Source: Echinicola sp. 20G (lineage in GTDB: Bacteria > Bacteroidota > Bacteroidia > Cytophagales > Cyclobacteriaceae). From it: a DNA stretch of 64,000 nucleotides. The first letter of the stretch is position 1. Each line of letters starts with the position of its first letter. The position numbers and the translations under genes are program-made. Below, piece by piece: positions 34,305-44,045 of this stretch. Location: positions 3,292,501 to 3,356,500 of the forward strand of contig NZ_AP024154.1 in assembly GCF_015533855.1 (NCBI RefSeq), written 5' to 3'. Below the pieces are notes generated by a model. That model did no database searches. It had not been told where the DNA came from and saw only the letters and a list, made by a program, of their open reading frames with translations.

Positions 34305-37271
34305 ATGCGAAAGATTTATACCGTTTTAAAAGTAGCGGTAATGTGCTTGGCTCTCTTAGGTGGGCACAGCATTTACGCAGAAGCTCAAACCGTGAGCGGT
34401 ACAGTAACGGATCTTGATTCCGGTGAACCTCTTCCCTTTGTAAATGTACTATTAAAAGGGACTACGAGAGGTACTACTACAGACATAGATGGTAACTATA
34501 CTATCGATGTAAATTCCCCAGATGATGTATTGGTATTCTCCTTTATTGGTTTTGAACCTAAGGAATACAAAGTCAATAATCAATCAAAAATCGATGTTCA
34601 GCTGCAGGGTAATACCAAGCAGCTGGATGAAGTGGTGGTGGTAGGTTATGGAACACAGAGAAAAGCCGATTTGACGGGATCGGTGGGCTCAGTGGTAAGG
34701 GACGACTTCAATGTCGGACAAGTAACCAATCCTGAACAGTTAATCACTGGTAAAGTGGCTGGTGTTCAAATCACTCCTAATGGAGGCTCTCCCGGATCAG
34801 GAGGTAGGATTCGGATCCGTGGAGGCGCTTCATTAAATGCTTCCAATGACCCTTTGATTGTCATCGATGGTGTTCCGCTGGATAATTCAAAAACCTCTGG
34901 TACAGCCAATCCTCTAAACTTTCTCAACCCCAATGATATTGAGACTTTCGATATCTTGAAAGATGCATCTGCAACTGCCATCTATGGATCCAGGGCATCA
35001 AATGGTGTCATCCTGATCACAACCAGAAAAGGTAAGGAAGGCCAGCCCATGAAGGTCAATGTGAGTTCATTGATGTCCGTGTCCCAAGTGACAAAAAAAG
35101 TAGATATGTTATCTGCTGATCAGTTTAGGGATGTGGTGGCTGAACAAGCTTCTCCTTCTCAAGCAGCTTTGGTAGGGGATGCCAGCACAGATTGGCAGGA
35201 CTTGATCTATCAAGATGCATTAAGTTTTGACAACAATGTCTCTGTATCAGGTTCCTTGAACAATTTGCCTTACCGAGTTTCTGTGGGGTATTTGGATCAG
35301 GATGGTATCCTAAAAACGGATAATCTTAAAAGGACTTCAGCAAGCATTAGTCTTAACCCTAACCTTTTCAATGACCAGCTTCACGTTAACTTTAATGTAA
35401 AAGGCGTTATTACCAAAAGCCGTTTTGCAAATAGAGATGCGATTGGTGCTGCAGCTGCTTTTGATCCAACCAAACCAGTTTATGATCCAGAAGGATTGGG
35501 AGGGTATTGGGAATGGACCAATGACAACGGCTCACCCCAAACTTTGGCTCCAAGAAACCCTCTTGGGCTCTTAATGCAGAAAGATGATCGTGGCACGGTG
35601 AAAAGGAGCATTGGGAACTTACAGTTGGACTATGACCTTCCTTTTCTTGAAGGATTGAAAGCTAATTTAAACTTGGCCTACGATATCAGTGAAAGTGATG
35701 GTCGCACGCTAATAACCCCGACTTCAGCTTCGGGCTTTAACGAAGGAGGTAGCAATGCCCCTTATGCTCAAAGCAAAAGAAATTTGTTGGCAGATTTTTA
35801 TATTAATTATGCCAAGGAATTTGAAAGTAGTCGATTGAATTTGATGGTTGGATATTCTGCTCAGGACTTTTTGACAAAAAATCCAACATTCGCCAGACTC
35901 AATTATGAAGGAGATACTTTGGCTGCGGCAGGAGTGGAAAGTAGACCTCAGTACAGGTTGATTTCCTATTTTGCCAGAGCAAATTACTCCTTAAAAGATA
36001 AATATTTGTTTACCGCTACAGTAAGGGCAGATGGTTCCTCCAGGTTTAGCCCGGACAATAGATGGGGTGTTTTCCCTTCGTTGGCCGCCGCTTGGAGAAT
36101 CAGTGAAGAAGATTTCTTAAAAGCCAATGGTACCTTAACCGACTTAAAACTGAGATTGGGCTATGGTGTGACCGGTCAGCAGGATATTGGATCTTACTTC
36201 CCTTATTTGCCTCGATATGTGCAAAGTGATAATGCATCCAGGTATAGTTTTGGCGATACTTATTATACTACGCTCCGTCCAGAGGGCTATGATGAAAACA
36301 TCAAGTGGGAAGAAACAACGACCATTAACGCAGGCTTGGACTACGAGTTTTTGGATGGGAAGCTGTATGGTACTTTGGATTATTACTTCAAGAAAACCGA
36401 TGATCTTTTGGCTGTAATACCTGTTCCTGCCGGTACTAACCTTACCAACCGACTATTTACCAATGTAGGAAGTATTGAAAACCAAGGAGTAGAAGTAGGG
36501 CTAAACTACAATGTGATTAAGACCAGTGATTTCAACTGGGACATTGGTGCCAATTTTACTTATAATAAAAACACCATTACGAGTTTAAGTAATGTGGAAG
36601 AAGATGCCGTAGGTATATTGGTAGGGGATATCAATGGAGGTACTGGCAATACCATTCAGGTACATACAGTTGGTTACCAGCCAAACTCCTTCTATGTCTA
36701 TGAGCAAGTCTATGATGAAAGTGGCTCGCCAATAGAAGGACTTTATGTCGACCAAAATGGTGATGGAATCATAAACGAAAATGATTTGGTGAGAAATGGC
36801 TTTCCAGATGCTCAAAAATACTTTGGTTTCAACACCTCTATGAGGTATAAAAACTGGAATTTCGGTTTTGTGCTAAGAGGAAGTGCTGGTAACAAAGCCT
36901 ACAATAACGTGACTTCATCTAATGCTGCCTATCAAGGGCTTCGGTTTCCGGATTATCTGAACAATTTACCAACGGATGTTTTACATACCAATTTCCAAAA
37001 CTATCAGTTGAGGTCTGATTATTATGTTCAGGACGCTTCATTTGTAAGGATGGAAAACATCTCTTTGGGATACAGCTTTGGAAACCTTTTTGATTCCAAC
37101 ATTACCTTAAGTGCCAATGCTACGGTCCAAAATGTGTTTGTGATTACCGAGTATAATGGTGTTAGCCCAGAAATAGCGCCAGGGGTTGATAATGCAACAG
37201 GAGGAGGAATTGACAATAATTTCTATCCAGTACCTAGAATAATCTCATTCGGTGTTAACCTCGGATTTTAA
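34305..37271 (+). CDS. susC: SusC/RagA-family TonB-dependent outer-membrane transporter
   Basis: A 988-residue SusC-like barrel. A signal peptide (to about residue 27, SIYAEAQ) is followed by a carboxypeptidase-regulatory-like domain (SGTVTDLDSGEPLPFVNVLLKG, DIDGNYTIDV), the TonB box region with DEVVVVGYGTQRKADLTGSV, the plug (GVQITPNGGSPGSGGRIRIRGG) and a 22-strand type barrel ending IISFGVNLGF. With SusD it forms the energised importer for oligosaccharides at the outer membrane. It is the first gene of the plus-strand operon and has no STN domain, in contrast to the second SusC in this window, which fits control by the LacI-type regulator rather than by an anti-sigma relay. Confidence 0.94.
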   Translation: MRKIYTVLKVAVMCLALLGGHSIYAEAQTVSGTVTDLDSGEPLPFVNVLLKGTTRGTTTDIDGNYTIDVNSPDDVLVFSFIGFEPKEYKVNNQSKIDVQLQGNTKQLDEVVVVGYGTQRKADLTGSVGSVVRDDFNVGQVTNPEQLITGKVAGVQITPNGGSPGSGGRIRIRGGASLNASNDPLIVIDGVPLDNSKTSGTANPLNFLNPNDIETFDILKDASATAIYGSRASNGVILITTRKGKEGQPMKVNVSSLMSVSQVTKKVDMLSADQFRDVVAEQASPSQAALVGDASTDWQDLIYQDALSFDNNVSVSGSLNNLPYRVSVGYLDQDGILKTDNLKRTSASISLNPNLFNDQLHVNFNVKGVITKSRFANRDAIGAAAAFDPTKPVYDPEGLGGYWEWTNDNGSPQTLAPRNPLGLLMQKDDRGTVKRSIGNLQLDYDLPFLEGLKANLNLAYDISESDGRTLITPTSASGFNEGGSNAPYAQSKRNLLADFYINYAKEFESSRLNLMVGYSAQDFLTKNPTFARLNYEGDTLAAAGVESRPQYRLISYFARANYSLKDKYLFTATVRADGSSRFSPDNRWGVFPSLAAAWRISEEDFLKANGTLTDLKLRLGYGVTGQQDIGSYFPYLPRYVQSDNASRYSFGDTYYTTLRPEGYDENIKWEETTTINAGLDYEFLDGKLYGTLDYYFKKTDDLLAVIPVPAGTNLTNRLFTNVGSIENQGVEVGLNYNVIKTSDFNWDIGANFTYNKNTITSLSNVEEDAVGILVGDINGGTGNTIQVHTVGYQPNSFYVYEQVYDESGSPIEGLYVDQNGDGIINENDLVRNGFPDAQKYFGFNTSMRYKNWNFGFVLRGSAGNKAYNNVTSSNAAYQGLRFPDYLNNLPTDVLHTNFQNYQLRSDYYVQDASFVRMENISLGYSFGNLFDSNITLSANATVQNVFVITEYNGVSPEIAPGVDNATGGGIDNNFYPVPRIISFGVNLGF

Positions 37272-37289
37272 TTTAAACCCTGAATAACA

Positions 37290-38876
37290 ATGAAAATTAA
37301 TTGGATATATAAAACTGTCATGGTGCTGGGGCTGATCAGTGCAGCATCTTGTACCAATTTGGATCTGGAACCCTACAATGAGGTGACTTCTATTCAGGTC
37401 TATGAAGATTTTGATAACTATAAAGCTGTTTTGGCGAAACTCTATGGAGGCCTTGCCGTCTCAGGTCAGCAAGGACCTTCAGGGAAACCGGATATCAGCG
37501 GTTTGGATGAAGGTGCATCCACCTATATCAGGGCTTACTGGAAATTACAGGAATTGCCTACTGACGAGGCCATCATTGCTTGGAATGATGAGGGTTTACC
37601 AACATTAAATACTATGCAGTGGACTTCAGACAATGGTTTTATTGCTGCGATGTATTATCGGATTTTCTATCAAATTTCATTGGCCAATGAGTTTATCAGA
37701 GAGACAAGTGACGAAAATATGGCCAGTAGAGGGATTTCTGAAGCAGACCAGGAAACAGGTCGAATCTTCCGGGCAGAGGCCAGGTTTTTAAGGGCCTTGA
37801 GTTACTATCACGCGCTGGATATGTTTGGGAACGTCCCATTTGTGACCGAGGAAAACGGTGTAGGAGCATACTTTCCGGAGCAAACAGATCGTGAGGCCTT
37901 ATTTGCTTACGTGGAAAGCGAGCTTTTGGATATTTTACCTTCATTAGTTGATGCGAGACAAAACGAATACGCAAGGGCAGACAAAGCCGCTGCCTGGATG
38001 GTTTTGTCCAAGCTATACCTAAATGCTGAGGTTTACATTGGGGAAGATCATTTTACAGATGCGATCACTTATCTAAATGAAATTCTAAGCAGTGGTTACA
38101 CCCTTGAACCCAATTACAACTATCTGTTTTTAGCTGATAACAACCTCTCAGAAGAGCTGATTTTCTCTGTTGCCTTTGACGGGGTAAATACAACTTCTTT
38201 TGGAGGAACAACCTTCTTGGTCAATGCAGCCGTGGGAGGAACAATGGATCGGGAAGAATTCGGGATTCCTGGCGGTTGGCAAGGATTGAGGACACGTCCA
38301 GAGATTGTTGCTCTGTACCCAGGGACTAATGGTACACCAGATGCAAGAGGTTCCTTCCATACCGACGAGCAGAATTTGGATATAGAAAATGTTTCCCTTT
38401 TTCAGGATGGATATGCTGTGAAAAAATATAAGAATGTCACTAGAGATGGGGTGAGAGGGTCCAGCCCAGGGAACGATCAGGTGGATACAGATTTTCCTAT
38501 GTATAGGTTAGGAGATGCTTACTTAATGTATGCAGAAGCAGTATTGAGAGGAGGAAGCGGTGGAAGTGAAGCCCAAGCATTGGCTTATGTCAATGAGCTC
38601 AGACAAAGAGCCTATGGAGATGCTTCAGGCAATATTTCCGCTAACCAACTGACCCTTGATTTTATTCTTGATGAAAGAGCGAGAGAACTGAAATGGGAAG
38701 CGCACAGAAGAACGGATTTGATCAGGTTTGGGAAGTTTACCACTGATAGTTACATCTGGCAATGGAAAGGAGGAAGCTTTGATGGTACTTCAGTTGAGTC
38801 CTTCAGGAACATTTATCCACTTCCAACTGCTGATTTAACTGCTAATCCTAATCTTACTCAAAACTCAGGATACTAA
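37290..38876 (+). CDS. susD: SusD/RagB-family glycan-binding lipoprotein
   Basis: A 528-residue lipoprotein with its lipobox at Cys21 (LISAASC). It shows the SusD/RagB pattern: N-terminal EVTSIQVYEDFDNYKAVLAKLYGG, TPR-like helices in the middle (EARFLRALSYYHALDMFGNVPFVTE, ADKAAAWMVLSKLYLNAEVY), and the C-terminal FILDERARELKWEAHRRTDLIRFGKF motif. It caps the SusC barrel and captures starch-derived oligosaccharides at the surface. It follows susC by 18 bases and precedes susE by 18 bases in the same operon. Confidence 0.94.
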   Translation: MKINWIYKTVMVLGLISAASCTNLDLEPYNEVTSIQVYEDFDNYKAVLAKLYGGLAVSGQQGPSGKPDISGLDEGASTYIRAYWKLQELPTDEAIIAWNDEGLPTLNTMQWTSDNGFIAAMYYRIFYQISLANEFIRETSDENMASRGISEADQETGRIFRAEARFLRALSYYHALDMFGNVPFVTEENGVGAYFPEQTDREALFAYVESELLDILPSLVDARQNEYARADKAAAWMVLSKLYLNAEVYIGEDHFTDAITYLNEILSSGYTLEPNYNYLFLADNNLSEELIFSVAFDGVNTTSFGGTTFLVNAAVGGTMDREEFGIPGGWQGLRTRPEIVALYPGTNGTPDARGSFHTDEQNLDIENVSLFQDGYAVKKYKNVTRDGVRGSSPGNDQVDTDFPMYRLGDAYLMYAEAVLRGGSGGSEAQALAYVNELRQRAYGDASGNISANQLTLDFILDERARELKWEAHRRTDLIRFGKFTTDSYIWQWKGGSFDGTSVESFRNIYPLPTADLTANPNLTQNSGY

Positions 38877-38894
38877 ACCCAAAAACCTAGAGAC

Positions 38895-39935
38895 ATGAAA
38901 AAATACGCTCAATATATGACATTGATGCTGGCCATGGTGATAGCCTGGTCTTGCACAGAGGAGTTGGATCCTGTAATCAGCAGTGATCCTGCGGCTCCAG
39001 TTTTGATGAGTCCCCAGTCCGGTACGTCGGTAATCCTGACTGCTGAAGATGAATTGGAGGAACTGGTTTTTGAATATGAACTAGCAGACTATGGATTTTC
39101 TGCTGCCACTACTTACACGGTGCAGATGGATTTTGTGGGTAATGATTTTTCTGAGCCATCAGATGTGATTTCATCAACTTCCAACAAAGCAATGATCAGC
39201 TATGCTGACTTCAACCAAAAGCTCTTGGCCAAAGGTTTGGTGCCAATGGAAGAAATGATGGTAGAAATGAGGATTAAAGCCACGATTAATGATAATGTGG
39301 CTGATGAATTTTCTGAAACCATTACCATGTCTGTTACTCCCTATGAAGTGGCATTGGAATACCCAAGGATTTATATTCCGGGAGATTATCAAGGTTGGAA
39401 TCCAGCGAATGAAAATACGATCATTTATTCAGTAAAATCTGACAATGTGTATGAAGGCTTTATTCATGTTTTAGGTGGTTCTGGGGAGTTTAAAGTCAAT
39501 GAAATGCCGAATTGGGATGTGAACTATGGAGACGATGGTGCTGACGGAACCTTGGATGCAGGCGGAGCCAATTTGAAAGCAACCGGAATAGGTACTTTTA
39601 AATTGACTGTGGATTTGAACGCTAAGACCTACACGTTGGGAGCTCCACTTTACTGGGGAATTATTGGTGATGCTACAGCTGGAGGATGGGATTCTTCCAC
39701 TCCGTTGGAATTCAATGCTGATGAAAATATCCTGACGTTGACCACCGACTTGACAGTAGGAGCGATGAAGTTCCGTGCCAATGATGCTTGGGACAATAAT
39801 TATGGCGATGATGAAGTAGATGGAGTTTTGGAAGCGGGTGGAAGTGATATAGCTATCAGTGAAGCGGGGAATTATACCATCACGATGGACTTCAAAGTGC
39901 CAGGAAAGGTTTCTTATACCTTGGTGAAAAACTAA
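38895..39935 (+). CDS. susE: SusE/SusF-like surface starch-binding lipoprotein
   Basis: A 346-residue lipoprotein with Cys20 as acylation site (IAWSC) followed by acidic residues (TEELD), as in surface-exposed lipoproteins. Residues about 25-135 form the SusE N-terminal domain. The rest contains two repeated starch-binding modules: the first around YQGWNP and WDVNYGDDGADGTLDAGG, the second around GGWDSS and WDNNYGDDEVDGVLEAGG, so the WDxNYGDD..DG.L.AGG block occurs twice. It binds alpha-glucan beside SusCD without hydrolysing it. A strong hairpin begins a few bases after the stop. Confidence 0.9.
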   Translation: MKKYAQYMTLMLAMVIAWSCTEELDPVISSDPAAPVLMSPQSGTSVILTAEDELEELVFEYELADYGFSAATTYTVQMDFVGNDFSEPSDVISSTSNKAMISYADFNQKLLAKGLVPMEEMMVEMRIKATINDNVADEFSETITMSVTPYEVALEYPRIYIPGDYQGWNPANENTIIYSVKSDNVYEGFIHVLGGSGEFKVNEMPNWDVNYGDDGADGTLDAGGANLKATGIGTFKLTVDLNAKTYTLGAPLYWGIIGDATAGGWDSSTPLEFNADENILTLTTDLTVGAMKFRANDAWDNNYGDDEVDGVLEAGGSDIAISEAGNYTITMDFKVPGKVSYTLVKN

Positions 39936-39978
39936 TAAAAAAACAGGCCTTCAGAAAATCTTTTGAAGACCTGTTTTG
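39936..39978 (+). terminator. Intrinsic terminator after susE
   Basis: An imperfect long hairpin: AAAACAGG-C-CTTCA (39940-39953) pairs with TGAAG-A-CCTGTTTT (39964-39977), with one C/A mismatch. It is A-rich before the stem and T-rich in the 3' arm. It lies between susE and the GH13 gene and would lower, but need not stop, read-through into the amylase and aldolase genes. Confidence 0.75.
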
Positions 39979-40013
39979 ACTTTGAAAAATTCTTTGTGCA
40001 CTTGAACTATCTT

Positions 40014-42794
40014 TTGAAAGTCATTCTTGTCTTGATGTTGACTTGTCTTGCTACTACTTTGTGGGGGCAGGTCAGTACTGAGCCGTTGTTTCCTCGGGCA
40101 GATGCTCCGTTGAAAATCATCTATAATGCTAGCCAGGGGACTTCAGGACTTCAAGGTGCACAGGAGATTTATATCCATATTGGAGCTATTACTGCCGCTG
40201 CAAATTCCACTGCTTGGTCCATTGTTCCTTTTGAGTGGGGCACAGCTGATCCTACGGCTAAGATGACAAGGGTAGCAGGAAAGGCAGATGTTTGGGAGTA
40301 TGAATTGACTCCTAATGAGTTCTTTGAAAAAGAAGATGGGGAAACCATTTTCAGGTTGGGGCTGGTCTTTCGCAATGCAGATGGGAGCTTGGAGGGTAAG
40401 AGTGAGCAAAACTCAGACTTTTTCATCGATCTCGCCCAAGCATTTGACTTAAAATTTGTTCAGCCTGACACTGAATCAATCCTATTGGAAGAAGAAGAGG
40501 GGTTGGAGATAAAGGTGCTTACTACTGAGAATTCAGATATTAGACTTAAGGTGGACGGTAAAGAGGTTGCTTTTGAAACTGATGTTACTTTTTTGCGCTA
40601 TCTGTTTATTTCATCGGTTTCAGGAAGCTATCAGATACAGGCCGATGCTACATCTAAGGGTACTTCGGTTTCCAAAAATATTGAAGTACATGTAGTTGGA
40701 GGAAGTCCGGTTTTACCTGTTCCGAATGATCTAAAGAAGGGAATCAACTATTTGTCCGATACGGAAGTAGGTTTGGTTTTGGAGGCACCAGGCAAAAAGA
40801 ATGTGTTCGTTATTGGTGATTTTAATGATTGGCAAGTATTACCTGATTTTCAGATGAATCAAAGTTTGGATGGAGAACTTTTCTGGTTGAAGCTATCGGG
40901 TTTGCAAGCACAAAAGGAGTATGCCTTTCAATACTTGGTGGATGGTGAAATAAGAATAGCAGACCCCTACGCTGATAAAATAGCGGATCCTTTTGATGAT
41001 CAGGAAATCATTGATCAGGATAGGTATCCAGGTTTATTGGCGTATCCTGAGGGACAGTCATTTCAGGCTTCTTATCTTCAGACCAATCAGCAGCCCTTTG
41101 GATGGAAGTATATGGAGTATACTAAACCAAAGCCAGAGGAATTAGTGATTTATGAATTGCTGGTAAGGGATTTTGATGATAGAAGAACTTATAATGCGGT
41201 GACGGAAAGATTGGATTATTTGAAGTCTTTGGGAGTGAATGCGCTTGAATTAATGCCGGTAACGGAGTTTGAGGGGAATCTTTCTTGGGGCTATAATCCA
41301 TCTTTCCTTTTTGCCGCGGATAAATATTACGGCACCAAGGAAGACCTGAAAAGGTTGATAGATGAAGCGCATAAGCGTGATATGGTTGTCATCATGGACA
41401 TGGTGTTAAATCATGCTTTTGGACAAAGCCCTTTTGTAAGGTTATACAATGAAGGAGATTATGGTGCGCCTACAGCTGATAACCCTTGGCTCAATACTAT
41501 AGCAACACATCCCTTCAATGTAGGTTACGACTTTAACCATGAAAGTGAATATACCCAAGCACTGGTTGATTCGGTAAATCATTATTGGCTTTCGGAGTAC
41601 CATCTGGATGGTTATCGGTTTGATTTAAGTAAAGGTTTTACCCAAAGGGTTTCAGAAAACGATGTGGATTATTGGTCGCAAAAAGACGAATCCAGGATAG
41701 AAATATGGAAACGAATTTATGATCGAATCAAATCACATCATCCAGATGCATATTTGATTTTAGAACATCTGGCGGAGAATGATGAAGAGAAAATCCTGGC
41801 AGATTATGGCATGATGCTCTGGGGCAATATGAACTATACTTTCAGAGAGATGGCTAAAGGAATGTCTCAGGACTTTTCTTATGGGTACTTTGAAAATAGA
41901 GGGTGGGAGAAAAATCATTTACTGAGTTATATCGAAAGCCATGATGAAGAAAGGTTGATGTGGGAAAGCCTTAATTTCGGCGACCGTTCGGTAGTTGACC
42001 TGAGAAAGCTGTCTCATGCGGTTAATAGAAACCAACTCATGACGGTATTTTATTTTGGTATTCCTGGTCCTAAAATGATCTGGCAGTTTGGAGAGATGGG
42101 CTATGATGAGGCACTGAACAATGATCGTCTTGGGATCAAAGCGACTCATTGGGAATATTTGGAGGATAGTGATAGAAATAGGTTGCTGAACCTGTATAAA
42201 GCGATGATTGGGCTGAAGCAGGAAAACAAGGTATTTAGTTTTCCTGAGTCTGCAAGTTTTGATTTAATTGATGAAATCAAAACTATTAGCCTTCAAGGGG
42301 AGGATATGGATGTAATCATTGTGGGCAATTTTGGGCTTTCTCTCAAGCAACAAGTTGAAGTGGAATTTCCAAGTGCTGGAGAATGGTTCAATTACCTCAC
42401 TGGAGAAAAAATGGATGTTAGGGAAGGTATTTTGGAAATGGATCTTGATATCAATGAATTCAAGATTTTCACCAATAAGTCACTTCCGCTGCCCGAAGGT
42501 CAAATTTATGAAGTGGATTTAATTACTTCATTGCCTGAAGAAGGCAAAAAAGAGGGAGGTTTGAAAATTTATCCAGTTCCTACCTCAGGAGATTTAAAAG
42601 TGGAATTTCCTGACAATATGGGGGATTGTCGATATAGAATATTGGATATGACCGGAAAAGTGTGGTTTGAGGGAGTAAATTATCAAAATGATAAGATTTT
42701 AGCGTTTCAAGTAAAGGATATTAGAGCAGGTCTTTATATCTTTGAGCTTTATGACAATCGTCAGATGCTAAGAAAGCAATTTATCAAAAAGTAA
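40014..42794 (+). CDS. Extracellular GH13 alpha-amylase-family enzyme with T9SS sorting domain
   Basis: About 927 residues. After a signal peptide (MKVILVLMLTCLATTLWGQ, read from TTG at 40014) comes an N-terminal region, a CBM48-like module (VFVIGDFNDWQ), and a GH13 barrel with all three acids: Asp537 in GYRFDLSKGF, Glu584 in LILEHLAE and Asp644 in IESHDEE. The last about 80 residues (LKIYPVPTSGDLKVEF to KQFIKK) are a type A C-terminal sorting domain, so the enzyme should be exported by the T9SS and placed on the surface. It probably makes the first cuts in starch or glycogen. There is no good ATG: a TTG at 40002 is an alternative, and one at 39963 lies inside the terminator hairpin. Confidence 0.87.
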   Translation: MKVILVLMLTCLATTLWGQVSTEPLFPRADAPLKIIYNASQGTSGLQGAQEIYIHIGAITAAANSTAWSIVPFEWGTADPTAKMTRVAGKADVWEYELTPNEFFEKEDGETIFRLGLVFRNADGSLEGKSEQNSDFFIDLAQAFDLKFVQPDTESILLEEEEGLEIKVLTTENSDIRLKVDGKEVAFETDVTFLRYLFISSVSGSYQIQADATSKGTSVSKNIEVHVVGGSPVLPVPNDLKKGINYLSDTEVGLVLEAPGKKNVFVIGDFNDWQVLPDFQMNQSLDGELFWLKLSGLQAQKEYAFQYLVDGEIRIADPYADKIADPFDDQEIIDQDRYPGLLAYPEGQSFQASYLQTNQQPFGWKYMEYTKPKPEELVIYELLVRDFDDRRTYNAVTERLDYLKSLGVNALELMPVTEFEGNLSWGYNPSFLFAADKYYGTKEDLKRLIDEAHKRDMVVIMDMVLNHAFGQSPFVRLYNEGDYGAPTADNPWLNTIATHPFNVGYDFNHESEYTQALVDSVNHYWLSEYHLDGYRFDLSKGFTQRVSENDVDYWSQKDESRIEIWKRIYDRIKSHHPDAYLILEHLAENDEEKILADYGMMLWGNMNYTFREMAKGMSQDFSYGYFENRGWEKNHLLSYIESHDEERLMWESLNFGDRSVVDLRKLSHAVNRNQLMTVFYFGIPGPKMIWQFGEMGYDEALNNDRLGIKATHWEYLEDSDRNRLLNLYKAMIGLKQENKVFSFPESASFDLIDEIKTISLQGEDMDVIIVGNFGLSLKQQVEVEFPSAGEWFNYLTGEKMDVREGILEMDLDINEFKIFTNKSLPLPEGQIYEVDLITSLPEEGKKEGGLKIYPVPTSGDLKVEFPDNMGDCRYRILDMTGKVWFEGVNYQNDKILAFQVKDIRAGLYIFELYDNRQMLRKQFIKK

Positions 42795-42817
42795 TCAAAC
42801 CATTAAACCATTCAATT

Positions 42818-43879
42818 ATGAAATTCAAACCAGGAATAAAGTTCGGTGAAGAATTGAAAGATTTGTTGGACTATGCCAAAGAGAGTGAATTTGCTTTGCC
42901 AGCTGTCAATGTAATCAATACAAGTACAGCTAACGCGGTTTTGGAAACAGCGAAAAAAGTAAATTCTCCTGTAATTGTACAGTTCTCTAACGGAGGTGCT
43001 CAATTCTTTGCCGGGAAAGGGCTGGCTAATGATAAACAACAAGCGTCTATTGCGGGAGCTGTTTCAGGAGCAATGCACGTTCATAAAATGGCTGAGGCGT
43101 ACGGAGTGCCAGTGATTTTACACACAGACCACGCTGCCAAAAAGTTGATCCCTTGGGTTGACGGAATGTTGGCTGCTGGTAAGGAGCACTATGAAGCTTT
43201 CGGAAAACCATTGTTCAGCTCTCACATGCTTGATCTTTCTGAAGAGAGCATTGAGGAAAACATCGAGACTTCTGTAAAATATCTAGCTGAGTTCAAGAAG
43301 TATGAAATGGCTCTTGAGATCGAGTTGGGTGTGACCGGTGGTGAAGAAGACGGTGTGGATAATTCTGATGTGGACAGCTCTAAGCTTTATACTCAACCAG
43401 AGGAAGTGGCTTTTGCTTATGAGAAATTGAAAGAGCAAAGTGAGTTATTTACCATCGCAGCTGCATTTGGTAATGTTCACGGTGTTTACAAGCCAGGTAA
43501 TGTCAGCTTGCAGCCTAAGATCTTGAAAAATTCTCAGGATTATATCTGTGAGAAATATGGATTGAGCGGTAAGCCAGTGAGCTTTGTATTCCATGGTGGC
43601 TCCGGGTCATCTGTGGAAGAAATCAGAGAAGCGACCGGCTATGGTTCTATCAAAATGAACATCGATACAGATATGCAGTGGGCATTCTGGGAAGGTGTTT
43701 TGAAATATTACAAAGAAAAAGAAGGATACCTGCAAACACAGTTGGGTAACCCTGAGGGAGATGATAAGCCTAATAAGAAAAGCTATGATCCTCGTGTTTG
43801 GTTGAGAAAAGGTGAAGAGAACTTTGTTAAGCGTCTTGAAGTAGCCTTTGATATGCTAAATGCGGTGAATAGAAACTAG
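42818..43879 (+). CDS. fbaA: Class II fructose-bisphosphate aldolase
   Basis: A 353-residue zinc aldolase of the class IIA (E. coli FbaA-like) type, cleaving fructose-1,6-bisphosphate to dihydroxyacetone phosphate and glyceraldehyde-3-phosphate. Zinc ligands appear in VILHTDHAAKK and FGNVHGVYKPGN and in SFVFHGGSGSS; the substrate loop IKMNIDTDMQWAFW is conserved. It begins 23 bases after the T9SS amylase gene, so a central glycolytic gene lies within a polysaccharide utilisation locus, an uncommon arrangement. A structured intergenic element follows and separates it from the second amylase gene. Confidence 0.94.
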   Translation: MKFKPGIKFGEELKDLLDYAKESEFALPAVNVINTSTANAVLETAKKVNSPVIVQFSNGGAQFFAGKGLANDKQQASIAGAVSGAMHVHKMAEAYGVPVILHTDHAAKKLIPWVDGMLAAGKEHYEAFGKPLFSSHMLDLSEESIEENIETSVKYLAEFKKYEMALEIELGVTGGEEDGVDNSDVDSSKLYTQPEEVAFAYEKLKEQSELFTIAAAFGNVHGVYKPGNVSLQPKILKNSQDYICEKYGLSGKPVSFVFHGGSGSSVEEIREATGYGSIKMNIDTDMQWAFWEGVLKYYKEKEGYLQTQLGNPEGDDKPNKKSYDPRVWLRKGEENFVKRLEVAFDMLNAVNRN

Positions 43880-43904
43880 AATATAACCGAAACCGGTATA
43901 TAGG

Positions 43905-44024
43905 CCGTCTCAGGAGTTTACTTTAACGGATTTGTTCATTAGCGGGAATTTTCAGGATATCCTGAAATTGATTTCTTAGCTTATTGATCAGAGTAGTTAA
44001 AAAAACTTCTGAGGCGGTTTTTTT
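43905..44024 (+). ncRNA. Candidate structured RNA element / long-loop terminator between fbaA and GH13
   Basis: A 15-bp stem (43905-43919 with 44003-44017, two G-U pairs as RNA) encloses 83 bases and is followed at once by a run of seven T (44018-44024). Inside the loop is a perfect 18-bp palindrome, TTTCAGGAT-ATCCTGAAA (43950-43967), that can form its own hairpin. The layout is that of a multi-stem leader or attenuator ending about 20 bases before the GH13 ATG at 44046. A plain terminator split by an insertion, or a small repeat element, would look similar. Confidence 0.5.
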
Positions 44025-44045
44025 ATGCCCAAAACCTAAAGTAAA

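Noticed and set aside
37696..37974. A minus-strand frame in the first susD gene that looks Arg/Pro-rich
   Set aside because: It is a shadow of the susD coding frame with no independent support.
43905..44017. Reading the long inverted repeat as a MITE or insertion-sequence end
   Set aside because: No transposase, no clear target-site duplication at the borders and no second copy noticed in the window; a T-run directly after the stem favours an RNA element.
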